From: Sphingomonas crocodyli
GTDB taxonomy: Bacteria; Pseudomonadota; Alphaproteobacteria; Sphingomonadales; Sphingomonadaceae
Direction of reading: 5' to 3'
Length of the DNA: 64,000 nt
Assembly (NCBI RefSeq): GCF_004005865.1
Contig: NZ_SACN01000001.1
Coordinates: 1,860,001-1,924,000, forward strand
Part shown: positions 46,440-55,047 of the stretch, piece by piece
How the letters are laid out: every line of letters begins with the position of its first letter
How positions within the stretch are numbered: position 1 is the stretch's first letter
The notes under the pieces: model-generated
Told to the model about the DNA's origin: nothing
Database searches by the model: none
What the model saw: the letters and a program-made list of their open reading frames with translations, nothing else
Translations under genes and position numbers: made by a program

Positions 46440-47246
46440 ATGGCGAAGGCGCGATCTCTCGATCTCAGCGATTATGAGGAAGGTGCGCCCTTCGACGGCG
46501 ACTATGACGCCGAACTGAAGAAGCTGCAGGACCGGCTGGCCAAGCTGGGCGTCGCGCACAAGCTGGCCCAGCGCAAGACGATGATCGTCTTCGAAGGCTG
46601 GGATGCGGCGGGGAAGGGCGGCGCGATCCAGCGGCTCACCGCCCCTTGGGATCCGCGCCATTACGAGGTCTGGCCGATCGCGGCGCCGAGCTTCGAGGAG
46701 AAGCAGCGGCATTTCCTGTGGCGCTTCTGGAAGGCTTTGCCCGCGCCCGGCGAGATCGCGGTGTTCGATCGCAGCTGGTATGGCCGCGTCCTCGTCGAGT
46801 GGGTCGAGGGCTATATCGATGCCAATCTGCGCCGGCGGGGCTTCGACGAGATCAACGAGTTCGAGGCGCAGCAGCGCGCCGACGGCGTCCTGACGATCAA
46901 GATCTTCGTCCACGTCCGCGCCGACGTGCAGGACGAGCGGCTGCGCGAGCGGCTGGAGAACCGGTGGAAGCGTTGGAAGATCAACCGCGACGATTTCCGC
47001 AACCGGGCGCGGCGCGACGATTATCTGGCGGCGATGCGCGACATGTTCGCCGAAACCAACACGCGCTGGGCGCCGTGGCATATCGTCGACGGCAACGACA
47101 AGAAGGCCGCGCGGCTGACCGTGCTGCGCATCGTCGCCGAACATCTGGAACGCACCGTCCCGTCCGAGCCACCGCCGATGGACGAGGACTTCCTGCGCTA
47201 TGCGCGAGCCCAACTAAACAGCGAAAAAAAGCCGGAAGCCGACTAA
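46440..47246 (+). CDS. ppk2: Polyphosphate kinase 2 (PPK2)
   Basis: PPK2 transfers phosphate from polyphosphate to nucleotides. The 268-residue one-domain enzyme has Walker A VFEGWDAAGKGGAIQRL, the lid-module arginines, the FDRSWYGRVLVEWVEGY Walker B region, and the terminal MDEDFLRYA. The domain arrangement suits class I or III (nucleoside diphosphate or monophosphate phosphorylation). ATG at 46440, 148 bp after aspS. Confidence 0.93.
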   Translation: MAKARSLDLSDYEEGAPFDGDYDAELKKLQDRLAKLGVAHKLAQRKTMIVFEGWDAAGKGGAIQRLTAPWDPRHYEVWPIAAPSFEEKQRHFLWRFWKALPAPGEIAVFDRSWYGRVLVEWVEGYIDANLRRRGFDEINEFEAQQRADGVLTIKIFVHVRADVQDERLRERLENRWKRWKINRDDFRNRARRDDYLAAMRDMFAETNTRWAPWHIVDGNDKKAARLTVLRIVAEHLERTVPSEPPPMDEDFLRYARAQLNSEKKPEAD

Positions 47247-47369
47247 CCTTCGCTTCTTGCGGACCGCATTCCTTTGTTGCAGCATCGTGATCGACGGCGC
47301 TCATCACGCCGATCAAGGGGGCAAGACGTCGCCAGGCGCGGCCCAACAACACGGGCAGAGGATAAAATG

Positions 47370-47642
47370 ATGAACAAGCAAGAGCTTATCGGTAAAGTTT
47401 CCGATGTCACCGGTCTGACCCGCAATGATGCCGGCAAGGCCGTCGAAGCGGTGTTCGATTCGATCGTTCGCGTGCTGAAGGGCGGCGACGAGGTTCGACT
47501 GGTCGGATTTGGCACATTTTCGGTGAATCAGCGCAAGGCGTCGACCGGCCGCAATCCGCGCACCGGCGAACCGATGGACATCGGATCGTCGAACCAGCCC
47601 AAGTTCCGCGCGGGCAAGACGCTGAAGGACGCGGTCAACTAA
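47370..47642 (+). CDS. HU family DNA-binding protein
   Basis: The 90-residue protein is HU-like: MNKQELIGKVSDVTGLTRNDAGKAVEAVFDSI, GDEVRLVGFGTFSVNQRKASTGRNPRTGEP (with the beta-arm RNPRTGEP), then FRAGKTLKDAVN. The ATG at 47370 is preferred over the in-frame ATG one codon earlier, because its 8-nt distance to GAGG fits better and gives the classic 90 aa. It is separate from ihfA and acts as the chromosomal HU. Confidence 0.93.
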   Translation: MNKQELIGKVSDVTGLTRNDAGKAVEAVFDSIVRVLKGGDEVRLVGFGTFSVNQRKASTGRNPRTGEPMDIGSSNQPKFRAGKTLKDAVN

Positions 47643-47657
47643 GTCTTTCGGGAGCGG

Positions 47658-47681
47658 AGGCGGCACTCCCTTTGGCCGCCT
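47658..47681 (+). terminator. Hairpin after the HU gene
   Basis: A 7-bp stem AGGCGGC / GCCGCCT with a 10-nt loop, 16 bp after the HU stop. It is followed by only a short TTCG, so it is a weak terminator. Confidence 0.5.
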
Positions 47682-47788
47682 TCGCATTCCTGTCCGCCGA
47701 TCGTGTTTTTGGCTGGACAGCGACCGTGACGCGCCTTAGGGGGTGCGCCCTGCCACGGCGCCTTGGGAGCCAGCAGGCCCTTCAGAGT

Positions 47789-47863
47789 GGGCGCATAGCT
47801 CAGCGGTAGAGCACACCCTTCACACGGGTGGGGTCGCAGGTTCAATCCCTGCTGCGCCCACCA
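47789..47863 (+). tRNA. tRNA-Val (anticodon CAC)
   Basis: A complete 75-nt cloverleaf: acceptor GGGCGCA paired with TGCGCCC, D-loop AGCTCAGCGGTAGAGC, anticodon stem CACCC / GGGTG with loop TTCACAC (anticodon CAC, read as valine codon GTG), T-loop GGTTCAATCCC, and an encoded CCA. No intron. Confidence 0.97.
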
Positions 47864-47881
47864 CTCTGATCCTCGGAAAAG

Positions 47882-48742
47882 TTAGAGCCAGCGTTCGATC
47901 GCGGCGTGCAGCAACGGCACGTTGGCGCTGCTGCGCGGTTGCAGCCATGCGACGGCGACCGGCAGGCGCCATGCGGCGATGTCCGCCGCGCTGACGCCCG
48001 AGGCGCGCGTGTAGAAGCGGGTGTAGAGCCAGGCGGCCGTGTTGCGCGGGATACGGAAGATTGCCGCCCGCCGGACCAGCGGGCCGTGGCCGCTATAGCG
48101 CAGCAGAAGTTCGGTGCGCGCGGCATCGGCGGCCGGATGACCGGTGCAGGCGTTGAGCCAGTCGATCACCGCCAGCCCTTCGTCGGTTTCGATCGCGTTG
48201 CCGGGATGCAGATCGCCATGACACAGGCGATCGCCATCGGGCAGGGCGGCTAGTCGGGCGAGGGCGGCCTTACGCCATGCATCAGGCACATCCGCCGTCT
48301 CGATCCGGTGCTCAAGCAACGTGCGCTGAAAATGGAGCGGGAGGCCTGCTTCGACGCGGTGCATACGCGCCTGATAATCGGCGAGCCGCTGGATGCCGCG
48401 GATCAGCGTGAGCGGGCGCAGGCGCAGCATCGAGTGCATGTCGCGGCTCGGCAGATCTTCGAAGATGATCCCGGTGCGGCCCTGAAGCGTCTGCCAGCCC
48501 AGTGGACGCGCGACGCGCAGGCCCATCTGCGCCGCCAGATCGGCCGCATCATATTCGCGCTTCATCAGGTCGCTGGAAAATCCGTCGCGGAACAGCTTCA
48601 CGACGCTGCCGCCCGCCATTCGATAGACTTCGGCGCTCTCGCCGCTGCCGATCAGAACATTCACTTCAGGATCGAGCACGCATGCATCCGTTTGTTCTAT
48701 ATGGCCCGAATTGTGTAGTCGCAGGGCGCTTGTCAATGTCAT
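47882..48742 (-). CDS. Aminoglycoside phosphotransferase-family kinase
   Basis: The 286-residue protein has the APH/choline-kinase fold. GSGESAEVYRM at the start is the nucleotide-binding loop, and RLCHGDLHPGNAI with the following VIDWLNACTGHPAADAA are the catalytic and metal-binding motifs. There is no evidence that the substrate is an antibiotic; such kinases act on many small alcohols and sugars. It converges with tRNA-Val and diverges from the small membrane protein at 48821. Confidence 0.85.
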   Translation of the reverse strand: MTLTSALRLHNSGHIEQTDACVLDPEVNVLIGSGESAEVYRMAGGSVVKLFRDGFSSDLMKREYDAADLAAQMGLRVARPLGWQTLQGRTGIIFEDLPSRDMHSMLRLRPLTLIRGIQRLADYQARMHRVEAGLPLHFQRTLLEHRIETADVPDAWRKAALARLAALPDGDRLCHGDLHPGNAIETDEGLAVIDWLNACTGHPAADAARTELLLRYSGHGPLVRRAAIFRIPRNTAAWLYTRFYTRASGVSAADIAAWRLPVAVAWLQPRSSANVPLLHAAIERWL

Positions 48743-48820
48743 CTACCCTTAGTTTGCAGTGATTGACAGAAGCATGAACGGCCACCAAGCCGCTCCCTCC
48801 ATTTCGGGGAGGAAAGTGCA

Positions 48821-48988
48821 ATGTCGTCGATCGCGCCGCTGATCCTGTCGCTGCTGATGCTGGCGACGGTGCTGCTGGGTGCGGGCGGCGTGTGGACGAT
48901 CGCCAAGCAGCGCGACATGAAGCGCGGGGTGCTGATGCTGATCGCGGCGGCGGTGATGTTCGCCAATGTCCTGATTTCCAGCTTGTAG
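48821..48988 (+). CDS. Small two-helix membrane protein (55 aa)
   Basis: The 55-residue protein begins MSSIAPLILSLLMLATVLLG and has two hydrophobic helices (residues 5-25 and 36-54) joined by a short basic turn (AKQRDMKRG), so it is an inner-membrane protein. GGGGAGG lies 9 nt before the ATG. Unknown function. It is divergent from the APH-like gene and 32 bp before the large FAD protein gene. Confidence 0.75.
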   Translation: MSSIAPLILSLLMLATVLLGAGGVWTIAKQRDMKRGVLMLIAAAVMFANVLISSL

Positions 48989-49020
48989 CGCCGACGCCGG
49001 TCAATCGCTAAAGGGCGGCG

Positions 49021-50640
49021 ATGATCCGCCTGTCCGAACTGAAACTGCCCCTCGATCACGCGCCCGACGCGATCGCCCCCGCGATCGTCGCGCGGCTGGG
49101 GATCGAACCCGGCGACCTGATCGCGCACAGCATCGCGCGGCGCGGCAATGATGCGCGCAAGCGCAGCGCTATCCTGCTGGTCTATTCGGTCGACGTGGAG
49201 TTGCGCGACGAGGCGGCGGTGCTGGCGCGCTTTGCGGGCGATCCCAATGTGCGGCCGACGCCCGATACCGGCTATCGCTTCGTCGCGCAGGCGCCCGCCA
49301 TGCCGACGCGTCCGCGCCCGGTGGTGATCGGGGCGGGGCCGTGCGGGCTGTTTGCGGGGCTGATCCTGGCGCAGATGGGCTTTCGCCCGATCATCCTCGA
49401 TCGCGGCAAGGTCGTGCGGCAGCGGACCAAGGACACCTGGGGGCTGTGGCGCCGATCGGAGCTGAACCCCGAAAGCAACGTGCAATATGGCGAGGGCGGG
49501 GCGGGGACGTTTTCCGACGGCAAGCTCTATTGCCGGATCAAGGATTCGCGCCATTTAGGCCGCAAGGTGCTGACCGAGTTCGTCAAGGCCGGCGCACCCG
49601 AGGATATTTTGACCGAAGCGCATCCGCATATCGGCACCTTCCGGCTCGTTTCGATGGTCGAGAATATGCGCGCGACGATCGAGGAACTGGGTGGCGAATA
49701 TCGCTGGCAGCATCGCGTCGAGGATATTGAGATCGAGGAGAGTGGCGGAGAGCGCCGGGTGCGCGGGCTGCACCTGTCGACGGGTGAGTTTCTGGAGGCC
49801 GATCATGTCGTCCTCGCCGTTGGCCACAGTGCGCGCGACACCTTCCACATGCTCTACGACCGGGGCGTGCATATCGAGGCGAAGCCCTTTTCGATCGGGG
49901 TGCGGATCGAGCATCCGCAAAGCTGGATCGATCGCGCGCGCTACGGCAATTGCGCGGGGCATCCCGATCTGGGCGCGGCGGCCTATGCGCTGTCGCACCA
50001 CTGTTCGAACGGGCGGACGGTGTACAGCTTCTGCATGTGTCCGGGCGGGCGCGTGGTCGCGGCGGCGTCCGAGCCGGGGCGCGTCGTCACCAACGGGATG
50101 AGCCAATATTCGCGGCAGGAGTTCAACGCCAACTCCGGTCTCGTGGTCGCGATCGATCCGGACAAGGATTATCCGGGCCATCCGCTCGCTGGAATCGCGT
50201 TTCAGAGGAAATGGGAGGAGGCCGCATTCGTCGCAGGCGGTTCCACCTATCATGCGCCGGGTCAGCGCGTGGGCGATTTCCTGGCGAAGCGCGCATCGAC
50301 TGCGATGGGGGAGGTGACTCCCTCCTACAAGCCGGGGGTGGCGCCGACCGACCTCTCCGCCTGCCTGCCCGATTATGCGATCGATGCGCTGCGCGAGGCG
50401 CTTCCCGTCTTCGGGCGGCAATTGCCGCGCTATGACGATCCCGATGCGGTGATGACGGGGGTGGAGACGCGGACCTCGTCCCCGGTGCGGATCCGGCGCG
50501 GGGCGGACTTCGTGAGCGTCAACACCGTCGGCCTGTATCCGGCGGGCGAGGGCGCGGGCTATGCGGGCGGCATCCTCTCGGCGGCGATCGATGGGATCAA
50601 GGTGGCGGAGGCGATGGCGCTGAGCATGGTGGCCGCCTGA
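49021..50640 (+). CDS. FAD-dependent oxidoreductase, COG2509 type
   Basis: The 539-residue flavoprotein has a dinucleotide-binding motif VVIGAGPCGLFAGLIL near residue 100 and a long C-terminal region ending NTVGLYPAGEGAGYAGGILSAA, the GD-type FAD motif. An N-terminal ~95-residue extension precedes the FAD motif. It fits COG2509, uncharacterised FAD-dependent dehydrogenases. The physiological substrate is unknown. Confidence 0.85.
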   Translation: MIRLSELKLPLDHAPDAIAPAIVARLGIEPGDLIAHSIARRGNDARKRSAILLVYSVDVELRDEAAVLARFAGDPNVRPTPDTGYRFVAQAPAMPTRPRPVVIGAGPCGLFAGLILAQMGFRPIILDRGKVVRQRTKDTWGLWRRSELNPESNVQYGEGGAGTFSDGKLYCRIKDSRHLGRKVLTEFVKAGAPEDILTEAHPHIGTFRLVSMVENMRATIEELGGEYRWQHRVEDIEIEESGGERRVRGLHLSTGEFLEADHVVLAVGHSARDTFHMLYDRGVHIEAKPFSIGVRIEHPQSWIDRARYGNCAGHPDLGAAAYALSHHCSNGRTVYSFCMCPGGRVVAAASEPGRVVTNGMSQYSRQEFNANSGLVVAIDPDKDYPGHPLAGIAFQRKWEEAAFVAGGSTYHAPGQRVGDFLAKRASTAMGEVTPSYKPGVAPTDLSACLPDYAIDALREALPVFGRQLPRYDDPDAVMTGVETRTSSPVRIRRGADFVSVNTVGLYPAGEGAGYAGGILSAAIDGIKVAEAMALSMVAA

Positions 50641-50643
50641 CTG

Positions 50644-50794
50644 TCCCTCTCCCGTTCAGGGAGAGGGAAGGAGCCGCGAAGCGGCGGGAGGGTGAGGGCA
50701 CGCTTTCCAATGATGGCTGGCGCCGGTGAAGGTGTGCCCTCACCCACCACCGGCTTCGCCGGCGGTCCCCCCTCTCCCCTGCAGGGAGAGGGTT
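50644..50794. repeat. Palindromic repeat (family D) at a convergent gene junction
   Basis: Inverted ends CCCTCTCCC...GGGAGAGGG, with nested GCCGCGAAGCGGC and CCGGCTTCGCCGG hairpins and a GTGAGGGCA / TGCCCTCAC pair. It lies between the FAD protein stop (50640) and the Rieske oxygenase stop (50796), almost touching both. Confidence 0.85.
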
Positions 50795-50795
50795 T

Positions 50796-52124
50796 TTACG
50801 CCCCGCACCACTCCCTGAGCTTGCGGTGGAAGTGGGCGACGGTGCCTTCCTGCACCGGGTTCGTCACCGCGCCCTTGAAGCCGCGCGATTTCACGCCCTG
50901 GTTGACCGCCTCCATGTTGAGGAAGTCTTCCTCCAGAAACTCGCAATTGCCCTTGAAGGCTTCGAAGCCGTGGTAGATTTCCTGTTCGACCACCGGCTCC
51001 GCGCCCGGCGCGAAGCGGCCGAACGACCAGATATCGAACACCGCCTGATCATGATGCTTGCCCGGACGGATGCGATACCAGAGCGCGCCGTCGAGCGAGG
51101 GCAGGAAGATGCTGTTCGGGAAGATGTGCCAGTCGGTGCCCGCCGCGAACCACTTCTCCATGTTCATGCTGGAGGGCAGGGTGACGCCGCGCTTGGCGAG
51201 TTCGTCGAGCTGGTAATCGAAGAACAAAGCCAGCGTCTGTTCGGGGGGCGTATCGTCGGGCAGGTCGAGCAGGCGCTCGGTCGCCTTCATCCCCGGCTCC
51301 AGCGTGATCGCGCCGAGCGTGGTGAAGAGGTGCTTCTGGTTCGCCCAGAAATGCTCGACGAAGGTCTTGGGCGTCGTCCAGCTGCCCTTTTCGGTCTTGT
51401 ATTCGGTGAAGGGGGCGGGCGCGTTGTAGAACATGCCATGTTCGCCGACGATCTGGGTCGGCATCGGCGCTTCGCGATAGTTGATCCCGCTGATGTGGGT
51501 CTCGCCGCTGTGATAGCCCTCGCAAAACGCCTCGACGATGATCTTCCAGTTCACATCGGCGATGATCGTCTTCCACCAGAGCGGGCGCATCGCGGCGAGA
51601 TCGAAGGGTTCGAGGACCGGTGACACGTCCTTGAGCCATTCGGCGAGCGGGATCGCGTTCGCATCCTGGTTGATCCAGACCCAGCCGCCCCAGCGCGCGA
51701 CCTGCACCGCGGGGATCGTCAGTTCGGCCTTGTTGAAGGCGGCGCAGCCGTCCCAGTCGGTTTCGAAGGGGACGTGCTTCAGCTCGCCGGTCAGGCCGAA
51801 ACGCCAACCGTGGAAGCGGCAGGCGATGTCGTTGCCGAACTTGCCCTTGGTCCGCTCGGTCAGCTTGCGACCGCGATGCTGGCAGACATTGTACATCGCG
51901 TGGATGTCGTCGGCGCCATCGCCGGTGCGGATGACCAGGATCGATTCGTCGAGGATATCATAGACGACATAGTCGCCCTTCGCCTTCAGGTCGCTTTCGC
52001 GGCAGGCCATCTGCCAGGTGCGCGGCCACAAAAGCTCGGCTTCGCGGCGATCCTGCTCCGGATCGCGATACTCCGATGCCGGAATGAATATGTCCGCTTT
52101 GATCCCGCCCGTCAGTTCGTTCAT
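50796..52124 (-). CDS. Rieske non-heme iron oxygenase, alpha subunit
   Basis: The 442-residue ring-hydroxylating oxygenase alpha subunit has a Rieske [2Fe-2S] site of C81-x-H83 and C102-xx-H105 (CQHRGRK, CRFHGW) and mononuclear iron histidines H205 and H210 in CEGYHSGETH. No ferredoxin, reductase or beta subunit is next to it, so these must come from elsewhere. It is the first gene of the catabolic block and diverges from the E1 alpha gene at 52361. The likely role is the first hydroxylation or demethylation of an aromatic or terpenoid substrate; the substrate is unknown. Confidence 0.92.
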   Translation of the reverse strand: MNELTGGIKADIFIPASEYRDPEQDRREAELLWPRTWQMACRESDLKAKGDYVVYDILDESILVIRTGDGADDIHAMYNVCQHRGRKLTERTKGKFGNDIACRFHGWRFGLTGELKHVPFETDWDGCAAFNKAELTIPAVQVARWGGWVWINQDANAIPLAEWLKDVSPVLEPFDLAAMRPLWWKTIIADVNWKIIVEAFCEGYHSGETHISGINYREAPMPTQIVGEHGMFYNAPAPFTEYKTEKGSWTTPKTFVEHFWANQKHLFTTLGAITLEPGMKATERLLDLPDDTPPEQTLALFFDYQLDELAKRGVTLPSSMNMEKWFAAGTDWHIFPNSIFLPSLDGALWYRIRPGKHHDQAVFDIWSFGRFAPGAEPVVEQEIYHGFEAFKGNCEFLEEDFLNMEAVNQGVKSRGFKGAVTNPVQEGTVAHFHRKLREWCGA

Positions 52125-52360
52125 CGTCCGCTCCTGGATGGGTTGCTGCCCCTTTTGGCGCCATCATAGCTCCCTGCCCGGAATAATGCCATGCGTGCCG
52201 TGCATTTTTCGACATCCCTACAATAAAGGGTAGGACGCGCGACGCTTACACGCATTTATGCAAGATCGTTTGGCGCGTGCGGTGCCGATCCGACACCGTC
52301 CACCGCCTCGCCGGGATAGGGAAAGCCGCCTAAGACGGCGGCGCGAACAAGGAGGATGCC

Positions 52361-53350
52361 GTGACAAGGCCAAATGCCGCCGCCGGACCGGAAGAGCTGA
52401 TCAAGATCTACCGGACGAGCACACTCATCAAGCAGACCGACGAGAGCATCCGCGGACTGCTGCGCCGTGGCCGCCTGCAGGCGAACTATTATTCGCCGCG
52501 CGGTCAGGAGATCGTCGCCGCGGCGATGGCCGCCACGCTGCAGCCCGACGATTATGTCGTGACCATCTATCGCGGCCTGCACGATCATCTGGCCAAGGGC
52601 GTGCCGCTGAAGGCGCTGATGGCCGAATATTTCGGCAAGGTCGACGGATCGTGCAAGGGCAAGGGCGGCTGCATGCACATCACCCACCCCGAAGCGGGCG
52701 TGATGGTGACGACGGGTATCGTCGGATCGGGCATGCCGATCGCCAACGGCCTCGCCCTCGCATCGCAGGAGCGCAAGGACGGGCGCGTCACCGTCACCAA
52801 TTTCGGCGACGGCGCGACCAATATCGGATCGTTCCATGAGAGCATGAACCTGGCGTCTTTGTGGAAGCTGCCGGTCGTTTTCCTGTGCCAGAACAACCTG
52901 TTCGCCGAACATACTGCGACCGAACTGTGCACCGCGGGCAATATCGTCGATCGCGCCAAGGGCTATGCGATGCCGGGCATTCTGGTCGACGGCAACGATC
53001 CCGAGGCGATGTATGCGGCCGCGCGTGAAGCGGTCGATCGTGCGCGTGACGGCGAGGGGCCGACCCTGATCGAAGCGCGCACCTTCCGCTTCGAAGGGCA
53101 TAATTACGGCGACCCTTCGAGCTACATCCCCAAGGAGATGATGGCCGAGGCGAAGGCCAACGATCCCGTCCCCAAATTGCGCGCGCTGCTGATCGAACGC
53201 GGCATCGCGACCGAGGACGAGGTCGCCAAGATCGACGCCGATGCGGCGACCGAGATCGCCGAAGCGGTCACCTTCGCGCAGGAATCGCCTTATCCCGACG
53301 TCGCGGAAAACCTGTCCGACGTTTACGCGCACGTGCTGGAGAACGCATGA
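52361..53350 (+). CDS. Thiamine-diphosphate dehydrogenase E1 alpha (acetoin/2-oxoacid dehydrogenase type)
   Basis: The 329-residue protein is an AcoA/PDHA-like E1 alpha subunit. The thiamine-diphosphate motif is GDGATNIGSFHESMNLAS...NN (GDG to NN about residues 146-180). It acts with the E1 beta encoded next. GTG start at 52361 with GGAGG upstream. The stop overlaps the E1 beta start (ATGA). It may use an alpha-diketone, acetoin-like or branched 2-oxo acid substrate. Confidence 0.9.
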   Translation: MTRPNAAAGPEELIKIYRTSTLIKQTDESIRGLLRRGRLQANYYSPRGQEIVAAAMAATLQPDDYVVTIYRGLHDHLAKGVPLKALMAEYFGKVDGSCKGKGGCMHITHPEAGVMVTTGIVGSGMPIANGLALASQERKDGRVTVTNFGDGATNIGSFHESMNLASLWKLPVVFLCQNNLFAEHTATELCTAGNIVDRAKGYAMPGILVDGNDPEAMYAAAREAVDRARDGEGPTLIEARTFRFEGHNYGDPSSYIPKEMMAEAKANDPVPKLRALLIERGIATEDEVAKIDADAATEIAEAVTFAQESPYPDVAENLSDVYAHVLENA

Positions 53351-54330
53351 TGGCCGAGATTACCCTGAGCCAGGCGACCCAGCAGGCGCTCGATGAGGCG
53401 ATGGCCGCCGATCCGACCGTATTGGTCTTCGGTGAGGATGTTGCCGATCCCGAAGGCGGCGGCATCATGGGCTCCACCGCGGGCCTTTCGACCAAGTACG
53501 GTTCGCGCGTCCGTTCCACCCCGATTTCCGAACAGGCGATTGCGGGTGCGGCGGTGGGCGCCGCCATCGCGGGCATGCGGCCGGTGGCCGAGATCATGCT
53601 GATGAACTTCATCACCGTCGCGATGGACATGATCGTCAATCATGCCGCCAAGACGCGCTTCATGTCGGGCGGCAAGACGGCGGTGCCGCTGACGATCCGC
53701 ACGATGTCCGGCGCGGGCATTGGTGCTGGCGGGCAGCATTCGGACATGTACGAGGCGTGGCTGGCGCACGTTCCCGGCCTGAAGGTGGTCGTGCCGAGCA
53801 ATGCGGCGGATCAGAAAGCGCTGCTCAAGAGCTGCATCTTCGACGACGATCCCTGCATCTTCGTCGAGACGACCTACATCCAGTTCATGAAGGGCGAGGT
53901 GCCCGCCGATTATGAGGCACCGCTGGGCAAGGCGAAGGTCTCGCGCGAGGGCACCGACGTCTCGATCATCGGCTATGGCCGCCCGATCCTCGACGCGCTC
54001 GCGGTCGCGGAAAAGCTGGCCGCCGAGGGGATCTCGGTCGAGGTGGTCGATCTGCGTACGGTGATGCCGTGGGATCAGGAGACCGTGTTCAAGTCGGTCG
54101 CCAAGACCAAGCGCGCGGTGACGCTGCACGAAGCGGTCGTCCAATTCGGCGTGGGCGCGGAAATCTCCTCGCGGATCCACGAGGAGCTGTTCGATACGCT
54201 CAAGGCGCCCGTCCAGCGCGTCGGATCGATGAACACCATCGTTCCTTACTCGGCCCCGTTGGAGCAGAACTTCATGTGGAGCCAGGACAAGATCGAGGCG
54301 GCCATTCGCCGCACGCTAGAGCGCAAGTGA
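53347..54330 (+). CDS. Thiamine-diphosphate dehydrogenase E1 beta
   Basis: The 327-residue partner of the E1 alpha gene upstream has the transketolase-like motif PDPEGG...GSTAGL, and the conserved IGAGGQHSDMYEAWLAHVPGLKVVVPSNAAD. The C-terminal domain ends in RTLERK. Translationally coupled to E1 alpha. The pair together form the catalytic alpha2beta2 E1. Confidence 0.9.
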   Translation: MMAEITLSQATQQALDEAMAADPTVLVFGEDVADPEGGGIMGSTAGLSTKYGSRVRSTPISEQAIAGAAVGAAIAGMRPVAEIMLMNFITVAMDMIVNHAAKTRFMSGGKTAVPLTIRTMSGAGIGAGGQHSDMYEAWLAHVPGLKVVVPSNAADQKALLKSCIFDDDPCIFVETTYIQFMKGEVPADYEAPLGKAKVSREGTDVSIIGYGRPILDALAVAEKLAAEGISVEVVDLRTVMPWDQETVFKSVAKTKRAVTLHEAVVQFGVGAEISSRIHEELFDTLKAPVQRVGSMNTIVPYSAPLEQNFMWSQDKIEAAIRRTLERK

Positions 54331-54346
54331 GCGCGAGGGAGATATA

Positions 54347-54577
54347 ATGAGCACCGACGTCGTTCTGCCCAAGCTGGGTTTCTCGATGCAGGCCGGCACC
54401 GTCACCGAATGGCTGGTCGCCGACGGTGGCGAGGTCAAGGAAGGCGAGCCCTTGTTCCTGCTGGAGGCCGACAAGGCCACCAACGAGGTCGAGGCGCCCG
54501 CATCGGGCAAGCTGACGATCATCGCGCCGGTCGGCGAGGAGCTGGACGTCGGCACGATCATTGGACGGATCGACTGA
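54347..54577 (+). CDS. Free-standing lipoyl-domain protein
   Basis: The 76-residue protein is a lone biotinyl/lipoyl domain (about the size of one domain), with the lipoyl lysine K43 in LEADKATNEVEAP. A full E2 would add a peripheral-subunit domain and an acyltransferase domain; neither is present here. It follows E1 beta by 16 bp and shares the operon, so it probably carries the acyl group from E1. A strong GAGGGAG box precedes it. The missing E2 and E3 activities must come from other loci. Confidence 0.88.
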   Translation: MSTDVVLPKLGFSMQAGTVTEWLVADGGEVKEGEPLFLLEADKATNEVEAPASGKLTIIAPVGEELDVGTIIGRID

Positions 54578-54605
54578 GACTGTTGTCTTTCGGAGAGGAT
54601 AGAAG

Positions 54606-55031
54606 ATGACCAAGGTCACGACCGATGACTGGGTTGCGATCAGCGACCATCTGGGCCGCTATTGCTGGTTCGTCGACGAAGGCATGGGCGAGGAATGGGC
54701 GGCGCTGTGGGAGCCGGAAGGCGTCTTCATCGGCGTCACGCCCGAGCCGATCAAGGGCCGTGCGGCGCTGTCCTTCGTCAGCACCAGCACCTACGAGCAG
54801 CTGAAAGGCCGCCTGCGCCACATCGCGGCAAACTTGCATGCCGATTATGCGGATGGCACCCGCGACATCGTGCATGCGCGCTATTATAATTATGTTTCGC
54901 GCTGGGACGACACGCCCGGAAACTTCACCTTCGCGATCTGCCGCATGACCCTCGTCCGCGATGGGGACGGCTGGCTGATCCGCGAGAACAATGTCGAACT
55001 GTTCGCGCCGCCGCTGCAGGTGGCTCAATAA
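54606..55031 (+). CDS. SnoaL/NTF2-like small protein
   Basis: The 141-residue protein has the NTF2-like fold sequence pattern: an N-terminal helix (WVAISDHLGRYCWFVDEGMGEEWAALW), GRAALSF and a C-terminal strand region (RMTLVRDGDGWLIRENNVEL). Such proteins are often isomerases, cyclases or dioxygenase accessory subunits in catabolic clusters. GGAGAGG precedes the ATG. It is 28 bp after the lipoyl gene and 16 bp before the dehydrogenase at 55048. Confidence 0.85.
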   Translation: MTKVTTDDWVAISDHLGRYCWFVDEGMGEEWAALWEPEGVFIGVTPEPIKGRAALSFVSTSTYEQLKGRLRHIAANLHADYADGTRDIVHARYYNYVSRWDDTPGNFTFAICRMTLVRDGDGWLIRENNVELFAPPLQVAQ

Positions 55032-55047
55032 TCTGAAAGCCCAGACA

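Noticed and set aside
47882..48742. Antibiotic-resistance call for the APH-like kinase
   Set aside because: The fold is shared by kinases of many metabolites; no feature specific to aminoglycoside enzymes is visible.
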